The notes under the pieces were generated by a model, which was not told where the DNA came from, searched no databases, and saw only the letters and a list, made by a program, of their open reading frames with translations. A program made the translations under genes and the position numbers. Below are positions 34,248-43,656 of a DNA stretch of 58,684 nt, piece after piece. Positions within the stretch are counted from its first letter, which is position 1. Each line of letters opens with the position of its first letter. This DNA is from an uncultured Eubacteriales bacterium (GTDB taxonomy: Bacteria; Bacillota; Clostridia; Lachnospirales; Lachnospiraceae): the NCBI GenBank assembly GCA_900314525.1, contig OMVN01000011.1, positions 1 through 58,684 on the forward strand. The letters are read 5' to 3'.

Positions 34248-35420
34248 GTGATATATATGGATAATGCAGCAACCACAATGACTAAAAAAGAGGTTGTGGA
34301 TGAAATGCTTAAATATTTTTATATACTTTATGGAAATCCATCCAGCGTTTATGAATTTGCAGGGGAAAGCAGAAATGCTATAGAAAATGCAAGAAAAGTA
34401 CTTGCGGGAACAATTAATGCCACACCAGATGAGATATATTTTACATCTGGAGGAACGGAGTCTGATAACTGGGCATTGAGATCAGTGGCCAAAACATGTA
34501 AAAATAAGGGAAAACACATTATAACAAGCAAAATTGAACACAGTGCCATTTTAAACACCGCAAAGAATTTGGAAGATTTGGGATATGAAATTTCATATAT
34601 TGACGTTGACGAATATGGTATGATAAAATTGCAACAGTTAAAAGATATGATAAGAAGTGATACTATTCTGATATCTGTAATGGCAGCCAATAATGAAGTT
34701 GGAACTATAGAACCTATACACGAAATTGGAAAAATAGCAAAAGATAATGATATTATTTTTCACACAGATGCTGTTCAGAGTTACGGTCATATACCAATGG
34801 ATGTAAAAAAAGATAACATAGATCTGCTCAGTGTCAGTGCACATAAATTTAACGGCCCCAAAGGAATAGGATTTTTATATATTAATAAAAGGTTAGATAT
34901 GGTTCCGCTGATTTTTGGAGGTGGACAGGAAAAGGGACTAAGGGCAGGAACTTATAATGTACCATCAATTGTTGGAATGGCAAAGGCAGCACAGATTTCA
35001 TTAAATAATCAGACTGTAAAGATAATGGAATTGAAGAATAAGAGGAATTATTTTATTAAAAGGGTTTTAAAGGAGATTCCGTATTCCAGATTAAATGGAA
35101 CGCTACTTAACAGATTACCAGGTAATATAAATTTTGCATTTCAATTTGTAAGTGCATCAGAACTTCTTGCAATGTTAGACATTAACGGTGTATGTGCATC
35201 ATCTGCATCTGCCTGTCAGAGTGAATCAGGTAAGCCCTCACATGTATTGAAAGCAATGGGACTGAGTGAGGAATTATCAGGGTCATCAGTAAGATTTTCC
35301 ATTTCGGATGATACAACATATGATGATATAAATTATGTAGCAGATAAATTAAAAGAACTAATAGCAGAAATGAGAAAGGATAACGAAATAATCAGGTACT
35401 ACAATGGAAATAATAAATAA
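34248..35420 (+). CDS. Cysteine desulfurase (NifS/IscS type)
   Basis: The PLP enzyme removes sulfur from cysteine. The 390-residue protein opens with IYMDNAATTMTKKEV, has the PLP-contact regions FTSGGTESDN and HTDAVQ, the PLP Lys in SAHKFNGPKGIG and the catalytic Cys loop SSASACQSESGKPSHV. The start is a GTG at 34248, six bases after AGGGGG, giving the usual N-terminus before DNAATT. It overlaps mnmA by 17 bases, so its dedicated sulfur acceptor is probably MnmA, like Bacillus YrvO-MnmA. No iscU lies nearby. Confidence 0.93.
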   Translation: MIYMDNAATTMTKKEVVDEMLKYFYILYGNPSSVYEFAGESRNAIENARKVLAGTINATPDEIYFTSGGTESDNWALRSVAKTCKNKGKHIITSKIEHSAILNTAKNLEDLGYEISYIDVDEYGMIKLQQLKDMIRSDTILISVMAANNEVGTIEPIHEIGKIAKDNDIIFHTDAVQSYGHIPMDVKKDNIDLLSVSAHKFNGPKGIGFLYINKRLDMVPLIFGGGQEKGLRAGTYNVPSIVGMAKAAQISLNNQTVKIMELKNKRNYFIKRVLKEIPYSRLNGTLLNRLPGNINFAFQFVSASELLAMLDINGVCASSASACQSESGKPSHVLKAMGLSEELSGSSVRFSISDDTTYDDINYVADKLKELIAEMRKDNEIIRYYNGNNK

Positions 35421-36504
35421 ATTAGATAAGAAAGTTGTTATAGGTATGTCAGGTGGAGTAGATTCATCGGTGGCGGCATATTTATTGAAAGAACAGGGAT
35501 ATGATGTAACAGGAGTTACAATGCAGATTTGGCAGAATGATAAAGAATATGATCCTTCACTGGAGGGTGGATGCTGTGGACTGAGTGCAGTGGATGATGC
35601 CAGAAGAGTTGCGGAAATGCTGGATATACCATATTATGTAATGAATTTCAGAAAAGAATTTGAAGAGAGAGTAATCAAGGATTTTATTAATGAGTATACA
35701 AAGGGAAGAACACCAAACCCATGTATAATGTGCAACAGATATGTTAAATGGGAATCACTTCTTAATAGGAGCCTGTCAATTGGAGCTGATTATATAGCAA
35801 CAGGACATTACGCAAGAATTGAACATTTAAAAAATGGAAGGTATACTATAAAAAATTCTGTAACTGCTGCAAAAGATCAGACATATGCCTTGTATAATCT
35901 TACACAGGATCAGCTTAGTCACACACTTATGCCGATAGGCGAATATACCAAAGATGAAGTGAGAAAAATTGCAAGGGATATAGGCCTATATGTAGCAAAA
36001 AAACCAGACAGTATGGAAATATGTTTCGTGTCAGATAATAACTATGCTGGTTTTATTGAAGAAAACTCGGATAAAGAGATTGTAAAAGGAAATTTTGTAG
36101 ATAAAGATGGAAATATCCTGGGGACTCATAATGGAATTATTCATTATACAATTGGTCAGAGAAAAGGGCTTGGATTGTCCCTTGGTCATCCTGCGTTTGT
36201 GACAGAAATAAGGCCTGAGACAAATGAAGTTGTAATAGGGGAAAATGCGGATATATTGAAAAAAACAGTAGTGTGTGATAATATCAATTACATGTCTGTG
36301 ACCGAAATTGATACTGATAAGATTTATAACGCAAAAATCAGATACAATCACGGCGGATCTAAGTGTAAACTTAGAATAGAAGATGGTCGTCTTTATGCTG
36401 ACTTTATAGAACCAGTAAGAGCTGCAACACCAGGACAGGCACTTGTTGTATATGATGGAGAATATGTTGCATTAGGCGGTACAATAATAGAAGGAATAGA
36501 TTAA
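35404..36504 (+). CDS. mnmA: tRNA-specific 2-thiouridylase MnmA
   Basis: MnmA inserts sulfur at position 2 of the wobble uridine in Lys, Glu and Gln tRNAs. The 366-residue protein has the PP-loop GMSGGVDSSVAAYLL, the first catalytic Cys in GRTPNPCIMCN, YIATGHYARI, KDQTYALYNL, the second Cys in MEICFVSD and YTIGQRKGLG. The ATG at 35404 lies in the end of the desulfurase gene. The next gene starts three bases after its stop. Confidence 0.97.
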   Translation: MEIINKLDKKVVIGMSGGVDSSVAAYLLKEQGYDVTGVTMQIWQNDKEYDPSLEGGCCGLSAVDDARRVAEMLDIPYYVMNFRKEFEERVIKDFINEYTKGRTPNPCIMCNRYVKWESLLNRSLSIGADYIATGHYARIEHLKNGRYTIKNSVTAAKDQTYALYNLTQDQLSHTLMPIGEYTKDEVRKIARDIGLYVAKKPDSMEICFVSDNNYAGFIEENSDKEIVKGNFVDKDGNILGTHNGIIHYTIGQRKGLGLSLGHPAFVTEIRPETNEVVIGENADILKKTVVCDNINYMSVTEIDTDKIYNAKIRYNHGGSKCKLRIEDGRLYADFIEPVRAATPGQALVVYDGEYVALGGTIIEGID

Positions 36505-36507
36505 AAT

Positions 36508-37536
36508 ATGAGTGATGAATTAAAAAGTACAAACAAACCAAAAGTTGCACTTAAAAATGCCAGAAAGAAAACAGCAAAGTTTATAAAGCTCCTGATAGAA
36601 TGTATTACATATAAAGTTGTTCTTTTTATACTTATGATGCTTTATGTTATGTATGTTTTTAATGGATATAAAACAAATGTTCAAAAACAAATTAACAAAA
36701 ATACCGAAGAGCATCTGACAACTCTTGTAAAAGAATCATTAGAGAAAATAAATATCAAAATAAATGATGAGTACATTGTTATGAATACAATAGCACAGTA
36801 TTATGGTGATGATATTGATAAAGAAATTACAAAACAGATTTTTGATAATTCTTTAGAGGGACACTCATTTGAAGGAATTACATTAATTGATAATACCGGG
36901 AATCAAATTGTATCTGCAGGAGTTAATGGAAATCTAGATGAAGAATTTATAATGGAAACATTGGCAGGCAAGAACAGTATTTCGAATATTTACAGTGTTA
37001 ATGAAAAGGATGAGTTCTTAAGCCTTGGTGTTCCAATCAGAAATGATGAAAATGAAGTTAAGGATATCCTTGTGTGCAATTATAATATCAAGACATTGAC
37101 AGAAATTCTTGATACATCAACATTTGGAAAACTTGGAACAACATTTATTGCACAGGAAGATGGAACACTTGTTGCACGACCTGAAGCTGTAAATAAAAAT
37201 ACAAACTTGTTTAAACTACTTGACTCTATTAATGATGACGACAATGAGTCAATAGTGAAATTGAAAAAATACATTAAGAATGGTCAGTCAGGAGTTATTA
37301 CATATGGTAAGGGTAAAAAGAAGACATATATGTGTTACAATGTTGTACCTGAGACAAATTGGTATTCAGTCTCAATAGTTTCGGCTAATACAATTGAACC
37401 AGTTGCAAAAAATGTTTCGAATCTTGCTATGGATTTTCTGATTGATATGGGAGTAATAGTTATGGTTTATGTGGTAGTTACACTTGCCATAGATATGACT
37501 ATATTAAAGAAAAAGAAGATTGATGAAGAAAAATAG
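36508..37536 (+). CDS. Membrane Cache-domain sensor protein without an output domain
   Basis: The 342-residue protein has a basic N-terminus, a membrane segment at about 34-52, an extracellular dCache-like domain (ITLIDNTGNQIVSAG, SLGVPIRNDENEVKDIL, TFIAQEDGTLVARPE, YNVVPETNWYSVSIVSA), and a second membrane segment at about 310-330. It ends with a short basic tail KKKKIDEEK. Proteins of this type normally continue into a kinase, GGDEF, EAL or chemoreceptor domain; none is present. It begins three bases after mnmA. A structured RNA-like element directly follows. Confidence 0.82.
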   Translation: MSDELKSTNKPKVALKNARKKTAKFIKLLIECITYKVVLFILMMLYVMYVFNGYKTNVQKQINKNTEEHLTTLVKESLEKINIKINDEYIVMNTIAQYYGDDIDKEITKQIFDNSLEGHSFEGITLIDNTGNQIVSAGVNGNLDEEFIMETLAGKNSISNIYSVNEKDEFLSLGVPIRNDENEVKDILVCNYNIKTLTEILDTSTFGKLGTTFIAQEDGTLVARPEAVNKNTNLFKLLDSINDDDNESIVKLKKYIKNGQSGVITYGKGKKKTYMCYNVVPETNWYSVSIVSANTIEPVAKNVSNLAMDFLIDMGVIVMVYVVVTLAIDMTILKKKKIDEEK

Positions 37537-37550
37537 AGAAGTAATTTAAT

Positions 37551-37665
37551 AAAAGCTGCACTGAATTTCAACGGGAGATACATCTCAATTATTATGAGAT
37601 TAGCAGAGGAAATGTCTGCTAATGACCTTATTGAATCTCCAATGAAAAAACAGTGCAGCCTTTTT
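37551..37665 (+). ncRNA. Multibranched structured RNA candidate (or elaborate terminator)
   Basis: Four nested stems can form: P1 GCTGCACTG (37555-37563) with CAGTGCAGC (37651-37659); P2 GGAGAT (37574-37579) with ATCTCC (37635-37640); P3 ATCTCA (37582-37587) with TGAGAT (37595-37600); P4 TAGCAGA (37601-37607) with TCTGCTA (37615-37621). P2, P3 and P4 make a three-way junction and P1 closes the whole, followed by TTTTT (37661-37665). I recognise no known riboswitch or ribozyme. The region is also open in the frame of the Cache gene beyond its TAG stop. Confidence 0.45.
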
Positions 37666-37724
37666 AAGTTTTTAGGATGTAATTATAATAAAATACATAT
37701 AATATTTTTTAGAAGTACAGTTTT

Positions 37725-38531
37725 TTAGTCGAGCTTTATAAATTCAGGTTTGCGTTTATTAAATTTTGTATAATATCTGAAACCGGCATTTTTTAATATA
37801 CTGGCAGCATCTTTGAATCTGTAACCAATGTAATTACATTGATGCGCATCTGAACCCGCAGTGATTATTTCTCCACCAAGTTCCCTGTACCTTTTTATTA
37901 TTTCGAAACAAGGGTTAGGTTCTTTAAGCCCTGATTTATATCCGCTGGTATTAATTTCAATTCCCTTTCCCATATTAATTAATTTTTTTAATATATTATC
38001 CAGAATATCTTTATATTTTATGTAACTGTAATTTTTGTCCTTGTTTGGAGAATAGCGAACAACATAATCAATGTGTCCATATACGTCAAAATTACTGCAT
38101 GTTTCCAGATTATTAAGAATTGATTCAAAATATTCCATAAAAGCCTGGTCATCTGTCTTATTATTAAAAAAATCTGGATAGTATGGATCCTTTCCATTAA
38201 CAAGATGAGAAGAGCCAATAACAAAATCAAAATCAGCTGAGTTAATAAAATCATCGAGCCTGTGATTTTTGTCAGGTTCTAAACCAGTTTCGATTCCCTT
38301 TTTAATTTTTATTTTATTTCTGTACTTGTATGATAATTCATCAATTATATCAGAGTATGCTACAGGGTTTATTTCATATAATATACCGTCGGCCATAAAA
38401 TCAAAATCCTGATGATCGGTAATACATATTTCTGACAGTCCGGATGAAATTGCAAATTCAGCTATATTATCAAGGGACTCTGTGCTGTCACCTGAGAAAT
38501 ATGAGTGTATATGGTAATCTGATAAATTCAT
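37725..38531 (-). CDS. PHP-domain phosphatase, histidinol-phosphatase (HisJ/HisK) family
   Basis: The 268-residue protein has the PHP motifs: DYHIHSYFSGDS, ICITDHQDFDF, KKGIETGLEP, FDFVIGSSHLV, VYGHIDYVVRY and TAGSDAHQ, which bind a trinuclear metal centre. HisJ-type enzymes dephosphorylate histidinol phosphate, but related PHP phosphatases with other substrates exist and no his genes lie here. The ATG at 38531 follows AAAGGAGG on the minus strand. It is divergent from gap, 236 bases away. Confidence 0.85.
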   Translation of the reverse strand: MNLSDYHIHSYFSGDSTESLDNIAEFAISSGLSEICITDHQDFDFMADGILYEINPVAYSDIIDELSYKYRNKIKIKKGIETGLEPDKNHRLDDFINSADFDFVIGSSHLVNGKDPYYPDFFNNKTDDQAFMEYFESILNNLETCSNFDVYGHIDYVVRYSPNKDKNYSYIKYKDILDNILKKLINMGKGIEINTSGYKSGLKEPNPCFEIIKRYRELGGEIITAGSDAHQCNYIGYRFKDAASILKNAGFRYYTKFNKRKPEFIKLD

Positions 38532-38643
38532 TATATGCCTCCTTTAAATAGTGTAATATATATAAACTATTAGTATATTATCATATTACAGTATTAAATT
38601 CCAACAAATGTAATAGTACATCCAAAAATTGGAAAATTAATAC

Positions 38644-38672
38644 TTGATATTTTTAATTAAATTAGGTACAAT
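38644..38672 (+). promoter_or_regulatory. Sigma-A promoter of gap
   Basis: TTGATA (38644-38649), 17 bases and TACAAT (38667-38672), leaving a leader of about 90 bases before the gap start. Confidence 0.7.
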
Positions 38673-38767
38673 ACCCTTAGGTTAAATTTTGAGACATGGC
38701 ATATTATGTCTAACGTCAAATTTTTAACAAACTTTTCAAAATTAATAACTTTAGGAGGAACTAGAAA

Positions 38768-39784
38768 ATGGCAGTAAGAGTTGCAATTAATGGTTTTGGC
38801 CGTATTGGTCGTCTTGCATTCAGACAGATGTTTGGAGCAGAAGGATATGAAGTAGTAGCTATCAACGATTTAACAAGTCCTAAGATGTTAGCACACTTAT
38901 TAAAGTATGATTCATCACAGGGTAAATATGAGCATGCTGATGAAGTTTCAGCTAGCGATGATTCAATCACAGTTTGTGGTAAAGAAATCAAAATCTATGC
39001 TTTCCCAGATGCTAACAATTGCCCATGGGGAGATTTAAAAGTAGACGTTGTATTAGAGTGTTCAGGATTCTATACATCAAAAGAAAAAGCACAGGCTCAT
39101 ATCAATGCAGGTGCAAGAAAGGTTGTTATCTCAGCTCCAGCTGGAAACGATCTTCCTACAATCGTTTACAACACAAACCATGAGACATTAAAAGCTGATG
39201 ACACAATCATCTCAGCAGCTTCATGTACAACAAACTGTTTAGCACCTATGGCTGATGCTCTTAACAAATTTGCAGCAATCCAGTCTGGTATCATGGTAAC
39301 AATCCATGCTTACACAGGTGATCAGATGACACTTGATGGACCACAGAGAAAAGGTGATTTAAGAAGATCTAGAGCAGCTGCAGTTAATATCGTACCTAAC
39401 TCAACAGGTGCTGCAAAAGCTATCGGTCTTGTTATTCCAGAATTAAATGGAAAATTAATCGGATCTGCTCAGCGTGTACCTACACCTACAGGTTCTACAA
39501 CAATCTTAACAGCAGTTGTTAAAGGTGCTGACGTTACAGTTGATGCTATCAACGCAGCAATGAAAGCAGCAGCTAACGAATCATTCGGATACAACGAAGA
39601 TGAAATCGTTTCAAGCGATATCGTTGGAATGAGATTTGGTTCATTATTCGATGCTACACAGACAATGGTTAACAAAGTAGCTGACGACTTATACGAAGTT
39701 CAGGTTGTTTCTTGGTATGATAACGAAAACTCATACACAAGCCAGATGGTTAGAACAATCAAATACTTCTCAGAATTAGCTTAA
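38768..39784 (+). CDS. gap: Glyceraldehyde-3-phosphate dehydrogenase
   Basis: The enzyme oxidises glyceraldehyde-3-phosphate to 1,3-bisphosphoglycerate with NAD+. The 338-residue protein has the Rossmann start [16 protein letters not shown], Asp in VAINDL (NAD preference), catalytic Cys in [13 protein letters not shown], and the C-terminal [15 protein letters not shown]. Codon use is shifted to C-ending codons (AAC, ATC, TTC) and TTA, as expected for very high expression. AGGAGG precedes the ATG. It has its own promoter and terminator before pgk; no cggR regulator gene is next to it. Confidence 0.98.
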   Translation: MAVRVAINGFGRIGRLAFRQMFGAEGYEVVAINDLTSPKMLAHLLKYDSSQGKYEHADEVSASDDSITVCGKEIKIYAFPDANNCPWGDLKVDVVLECSGFYTSKEKAQAHINAGARKVVISAPAGNDLPTIVYNTNHETLKADDTIISAASCTTNCLAPMADALNKFAAIQSGIMVTIHAYTGDQMTLDGPQRKGDLRRSRAAAVNIVPNSTGAAKAIGLVIPELNGKLIGSAQRVPTPTGSTTILTAVVKGADVTVDAINAAMKAAANESFGYNEDEIVSSDIVGMRFGSLFDATQTMVNKVADDLYEVQVVSWYDNENSYTSQMVRTIKYFSELA

Positions 39785-39805
39785 TTTTGAATAGTTAAGA
39801 TCCTA

Positions 39806-39842
39806 GAGCGGGTCCGGTCTTTTTTGGGTCGGGCTCGTTTTT
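39806..39842 (+). terminator. Bulged intrinsic terminator after gap
   Basis: GAGC and CCGGTC pair with GGTCGG and GCTC (bulge GGGT on the left arm, TTTTTT loop), followed by GTTTTT. Confidence 0.75.
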
Positions 39843-39921
39843 AGTAATGCTAATATGCTATTTGCGAATTTCAGAATTTGTGAATAAGTTATAATTTTAT
39901 ATCTATGAAAGGAGCAGGATT

Positions 39922-41121
39922 ATGCTTAATAAAAAGTCAGTTGATGATATCAACGTAAAAGGAAAAAGAGTTTTAGTAAGATGTGACTTCAACGTACCTC
40001 TTGATGCTGATTTAAATATCACAGATGAGAATAGATTAGTTGCAGCTCTTCCTACAATCAAAAAATTAATCTCAGATGGAGGAAAAGTTATTCTTTGCTC
40101 ACATCTTGGAAAACCTAAGGGAGAGCCAAAGCCTGAATTATCTTTAGCACCAGTTGCTAAGAGATTAACAGAATTACTTGGACAGGAAGTAAAATTCGCT
40201 GCTGACGCTACAGTAGTTGGCGAAAATGCAAAAGCTGCAGTAGCTGCAATGAACGATGGTGATGTTGTTCTTTTAGAGAATACAAGATACCGTGCAGAAG
40301 AGACAAAGAATGAAGATGCTTTCTCTCAGGATTTAGCAAGCCTTTGTGATGTATTTGTAAACGATGCATTTGGAACAGCTCACAGAGCTCATTGTTCAAA
40401 TGTTGGTGTTACAAAATATGTTGACACAGCAGTTGTTGGATATTTAATGCAGAAGGAAATAGATTTCCTTGGAAATGCAGTAGATCATCCAGTAAGACCA
40501 TTTGTAGCTATTCTTGGTGGAGCTAAAGTTTCATCTAAGATTCCAGTAATTGAAAACTTATTAAATAAAGTAGATACACTTATCATCGGTGGTGGTATGG
40601 CTTATACATTCATGGCAGCACATGGTGAAGAGGTTGGTAAATCTTTACTTGAGGAAGATTACAAACAGTATGCACTTGACATGGAAGAAAAAGCTAAAGC
40701 TAAGGGTGTTAAATTATTAATCCCTATTGATACAGTAGTAGCTGATGATTTCTCTAATGATGCAAACTCTAAGATTGTTGAAAGAGGAGAAATTCCAAGT
40801 GATATGGAAGGTCTTGATATTGGACCAAAGACAAGAGAATTATTTACAGAAGCAATTAAGGGTGCTAAGACAGTTGTTTGGAACGGACCAATGGGATGTT
40901 TCGAAATGCCAAACTTTGCAAAGGGTACAATAGCTGTAGCTAAGGCTTTAGCAGAACTTGAAGATGCTACAACAATCATCGGTGGTGGTGATTCAGCAGC
41001 AGCTGTTAATAACCTTGGATTTGGTGATAAGATGACTCACATTTCTACAGGTGGTGGAGCTTCACTCGAATTCCTTGAAGGTAAGGAACTTCCAGGTGTT
41101 GCTGCAGCAAATGACAAATAA
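39922..41121 (+). CDS. pgk: Phosphoglycerate kinase
   Basis: Pgk makes ATP from 1,3-bisphosphoglycerate. The 399-residue protein has [67 protein letters not shown] and GGGDSAAAV. Length matches the family. The ATG at 39922 follows GAAAGGAGC. A TATAAT at 39890-39895 may be its -10, but no good -35 is seen. tpiA follows after 29 bases with no terminator, so the two are probably co-transcribed. Confidence 0.98.
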   Translation: MLNKKSVDDINVKGKRVLVRCDFNVPLDADLNITDENRLVAALPTIKKLISDGGKVILCSHLGKPKGEPKPELSLAPVAKRLTELLGQEVKFAADATVVGENAKAAVAAMNDGDVVLLENTRYRAEETKNEDAFSQDLASLCDVFVNDAFGTAHRAHCSNVGVTKYVDTAVVGYLMQKEIDFLGNAVDHPVRPFVAILGGAKVSSKIPVIENLLNKVDTLIIGGGMAYTFMAAHGEEVGKSLLEEDYKQYALDMEEKAKAKGVKLLIPIDTVVADDFSNDANSKIVERGEIPSDMEGLDIGPKTRELFTEAIKGAKTVVWNGPMGCFEMPNFAKGTIAVAKALAELEDATTIIGGGDSAAAVNNLGFGDKMTHISTGGGASLEFLEGKELPGVAAANDK

Positions 41122-41150
41122 GATTTAAGTAATTAAGGAGATATATTATT

Positions 41151-41900
41151 ATGCGTAAAAAGATAGTTGCCGGAAACTGGAAAATGAATAAAACTCCAAG
41201 TGAGGCAGTAGCTTTAGTAAATGAATTAAAACCATTAGTTGCCAATGAAGATGTTGATGTAGTATTCTGCGTACCTGCAATTGATATTATTCCTGCAATG
41301 GAAGCTGCTAAGGGATCAAACATCGTTATTGGTGCTGAAAACATGTATTTTGAAGAGAGCGGAGCATACACAGGCGAGATTTCTCCAAGTATGTTAACAG
41401 ACGTTGGTGTTAAATATGTTATAATTGGACATTCAGAGAGAAGAGAATATTTTGCAGAGACAGATGAAACAGTTAACAAAAAAGTTTTAAAAGCTTTTGA
41501 GCATGGTATTACACCTATCGTTTGCTGTGGTGAGACATTAACACAGAGAGAACAGGGTATTACAATTGACTGGATTCGTCAGCAGATTAAGATTGCTTTC
41601 TTAAATGTTACAGCAGATCAGGCTAAGACAGCTGTTATAGCTTACGAGCCAATCTGGGCAATTGGCACAGGTAAGACAGCTACATCTGATCAGGCAGAGG
41701 AAGTTTGTGGTGCAATTCGTGAGTGCATCGCTGAAATATATGATGATGCTACAGCAGCAGAAATCCGTATCCAGTATGGAGGATCTGTTAATGCAGGAAA
41801 TGCAGCAGAATTATTTGCAAAACCTGACATCGACGGAGGACTTGTTGGTGGTGCTTCATTAAAAGCAGATTTTGGAAAGATTGTTAATTATAATAAATAA
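41151..41900 (+). CDS. tpiA: Triosephosphate isomerase
   Basis: TpiA interconverts the triose phosphates. The 249-residue protein has Lys in AGNWKMNKT, His in [11 protein letters not shown], the catalytic Glu in [11 protein letters not shown] and the phosphate loop YGGSV. It follows pgk with TAAGGAG as binding site and ends at a strong terminator. Confidence 0.98.
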   Translation: MRKKIVAGNWKMNKTPSEAVALVNELKPLVANEDVDVVFCVPAIDIIPAMEAAKGSNIVIGAENMYFEESGAYTGEISPSMLTDVGVKYVIIGHSERREYFAETDETVNKKVLKAFEHGITPIVCCGETLTQREQGITIDWIRQQIKIAFLNVTADQAKTAVIAYEPIWAIGTGKTATSDQAEEVCGAIRECIAEIYDDATAAEIRIQYGGSVNAGNAAELFAKPDIDGGLVGGASLKADFGKIVNYNK

Positions 41901-41920
41901 ATTATATATAATATAATTTG

Positions 41921-41953
41921 GACCGGTTTTCGTAGGAAGACCGGTCGTTTTTT
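41921..41953 (+). terminator. Intrinsic terminator after tpiA
   Basis: GACCGGT (41921-41927) pairs with ACCGGTC (41940-41946), followed by GTTTTTT. Confidence 0.9.
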
Positions 41954-41955
41954 AA

Positions 41956-41984
41956 TTGACGTCAAATTTATTTAATGATATATT
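41956..41984 (+). promoter_or_regulatory. Sigma-A promoter of gpmI
   Basis: TTGACG (41956-41961), 17 bases and TATATT (41979-41984), directly after the tpiA terminator. Confidence 0.8.
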
Positions 41985-42017
41985 AGTACAGGAATTAAAA
42001 GTAAAGGAGACGATAAA

Positions 42018-43571
42018 ATGAGTAAAAGACCAGTAGTTTTAATGGTACTCGATGGTTATGGTATAAATGAGAAGACAGAGGGTAATGCCATTGCACAGGC
42101 AAATACTCCTGTTATGGACAAGTTAATGAAAGAATGTCCGTTTGAAAAAGGTAATGCCAGCGGACTTGCAGTTGGACTTCCTGATGGACAGATGGGAAAT
42201 TCTGAAGTTGGACATATGAATATAGGTGCAGGAAGAATAATTTATCAGGATCTTACAAAGATTACAAAAATGATTGCTGATGGAGATTTCTTTGAAAATG
42301 AGGGATTATTGAAGGCTGTAAAGAACGCAAAAGATAATAATAAAGACCTTCATTTATTTGGTTTATTATCAAATGGTGGTGTTCACAGTCACAACACACA
42401 TCTCTATGCATTACTTGAGTTAGCTAAGAGAAATGGTCTTGAAAATGTATATGTTCACTGTTTCTTAGATGGAAGAGATACAGCACCTACATCAGGCAAG
42501 GGATTTATTGAAGAATTAGAATCAAAAATGAAGGAAATTGGTGTTGGTAAAATTGCATCAATACATGGACGTTATTATGCTATGGATAGAGATAATAACT
42601 TTGACAGAGTTCAGAAAACATATGATGCTCTTGTTCTTGGAGAAGGAAACAAGGCTGACAGCGCAGTTGCAGCTATCACAGATTCATACAACAACGACGT
42701 TACAGATGAATTTGTAATCCCAACAGTTATATGTAATGATGGAAAAGCTTTAGCAACAATTAAAGAAAATGATTCAGTTATATTCTTTAACTTCAGACCT
42801 GACAGAGCAAGAGAAATAACAAGAGTTTTATGTGATAATAATTTCCCATCAGATGGAGTAAACTTTGAGAGAAAGGTTCCATTCTTTAACCTTACTTTTG
42901 TTTGCTTTAAGGATTATGATGAGACAATTCCAAATAAGACAATTGCTTTCCCTAAGGAAAATGTAGTCAACACATTTGGTGAATGGCTTGAGAAAAAAGG
43001 TAAAACACAGCTTAGAATCGCAGAAACAGAAAAATATGCACATGTAACATTCTTCTTCAATGGTGGTGTAGACAATCAGGCAACACATGAAGACAGAACT
43101 TTAGTTAATTCACCAAAGGTAGCAACATATGACTTACAGCCAGAAATGAGCGCTCCTGAAGTAAGCGAGAAGCTTGATGCTGCAATTACATCTGGAAAAT
43201 ATGATGCAATTATTATTAACTTTGCAAACCCAGATATGGTTGGACATACAGGTGTTATGGAAGCTGCAATTAAAGCTGTTGAGAGAATTGATCAGTGTGT
43301 AGGAGCTGCAGTAGAGGCAGTTAAGACAGCAGGCGGAGCATTATTTATCTGTGCAGATCACGGTAATGCAGAACAGATGGTTAATTACGAGACTGGCGCA
43401 CCACATACAGCTCATACTACAAATCCAGTTCCTTTCATCCTTGTTAATGCAGATCCATCAATTAAATTAAGAGAAAATGGTGCTCTTTGTGATATAGCAC
43501 CTACATTACTTGAGTTAATGGAGATGGAAATACCAGCAGAAATGACAGGTAAATCACTTATAGTTAAATAA
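42018..43571 (+). CDS. gpmI: Cofactor-independent phosphoglycerate mutase
   Basis: This metal-dependent enzyme converts 3- to 2-phosphoglycerate. The 517-residue protein has the metal site VLMVLDGYG, the phosphoserine in MGNSEVGHMNIGAGR, HCFLDGRDTAPTSG, NFRPDRAREI, NFANPDMVGHTG and CADHGNAEQM. Length matches the family. AAAGGAG precedes the ATG. It has its own promoter and terminator; enolase is not in the window. Confidence 0.98.
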   Translation: MSKRPVVLMVLDGYGINEKTEGNAIAQANTPVMDKLMKECPFEKGNASGLAVGLPDGQMGNSEVGHMNIGAGRIIYQDLTKITKMIADGDFFENEGLLKAVKNAKDNNKDLHLFGLLSNGGVHSHNTHLYALLELAKRNGLENVYVHCFLDGRDTAPTSGKGFIEELESKMKEIGVGKIASIHGRYYAMDRDNNFDRVQKTYDALVLGEGNKADSAVAAITDSYNNDVTDEFVIPTVICNDGKALATIKENDSVIFFNFRPDRAREITRVLCDNNFPSDGVNFERKVPFFNLTFVCFKDYDETIPNKTIAFPKENVVNTFGEWLEKKGKTQLRIAETEKYAHVTFFFNGGVDNQATHEDRTLVNSPKVATYDLQPEMSAPEVSEKLDAAITSGKYDAIIINFANPDMVGHTGVMEAAIKAVERIDQCVGAAVEAVKTAGGALFICADHGNAEQMVNYETGAPHTAHTTNPVPFILVNADPSIKLRENGALCDIAPTLLELMEMEIPAEMTGKSLIVK

Positions 43572-43602
43572 ATAACACATCATAGTTATTTCAGAAATAC
43601 AA

Positions 43603-43636
43603 AGAACCTCAATCGTTTGATTGAGGTTCTCTTTTT
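43603..43636 (+). terminator. Intrinsic terminator after gpmI
   Basis: AGAACCTCAATC (43603-43614) pairs perfectly with GATTGAGGTTCT (43619-43630), followed by CTTTTT. Confidence 0.92.
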
Positions 43637-43656
43637 GTCAGAATTAATATAATATA

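Noticed and set aside
37537-37734. Stop-codon read-through of the Cache gene (TAG at 37534)
   Set aside because: The frame stays open for 66 codons but gives no recognisable domain, and the same bases form four nested perfect stems, which favours RNA structure. Kept as the rival explanation.
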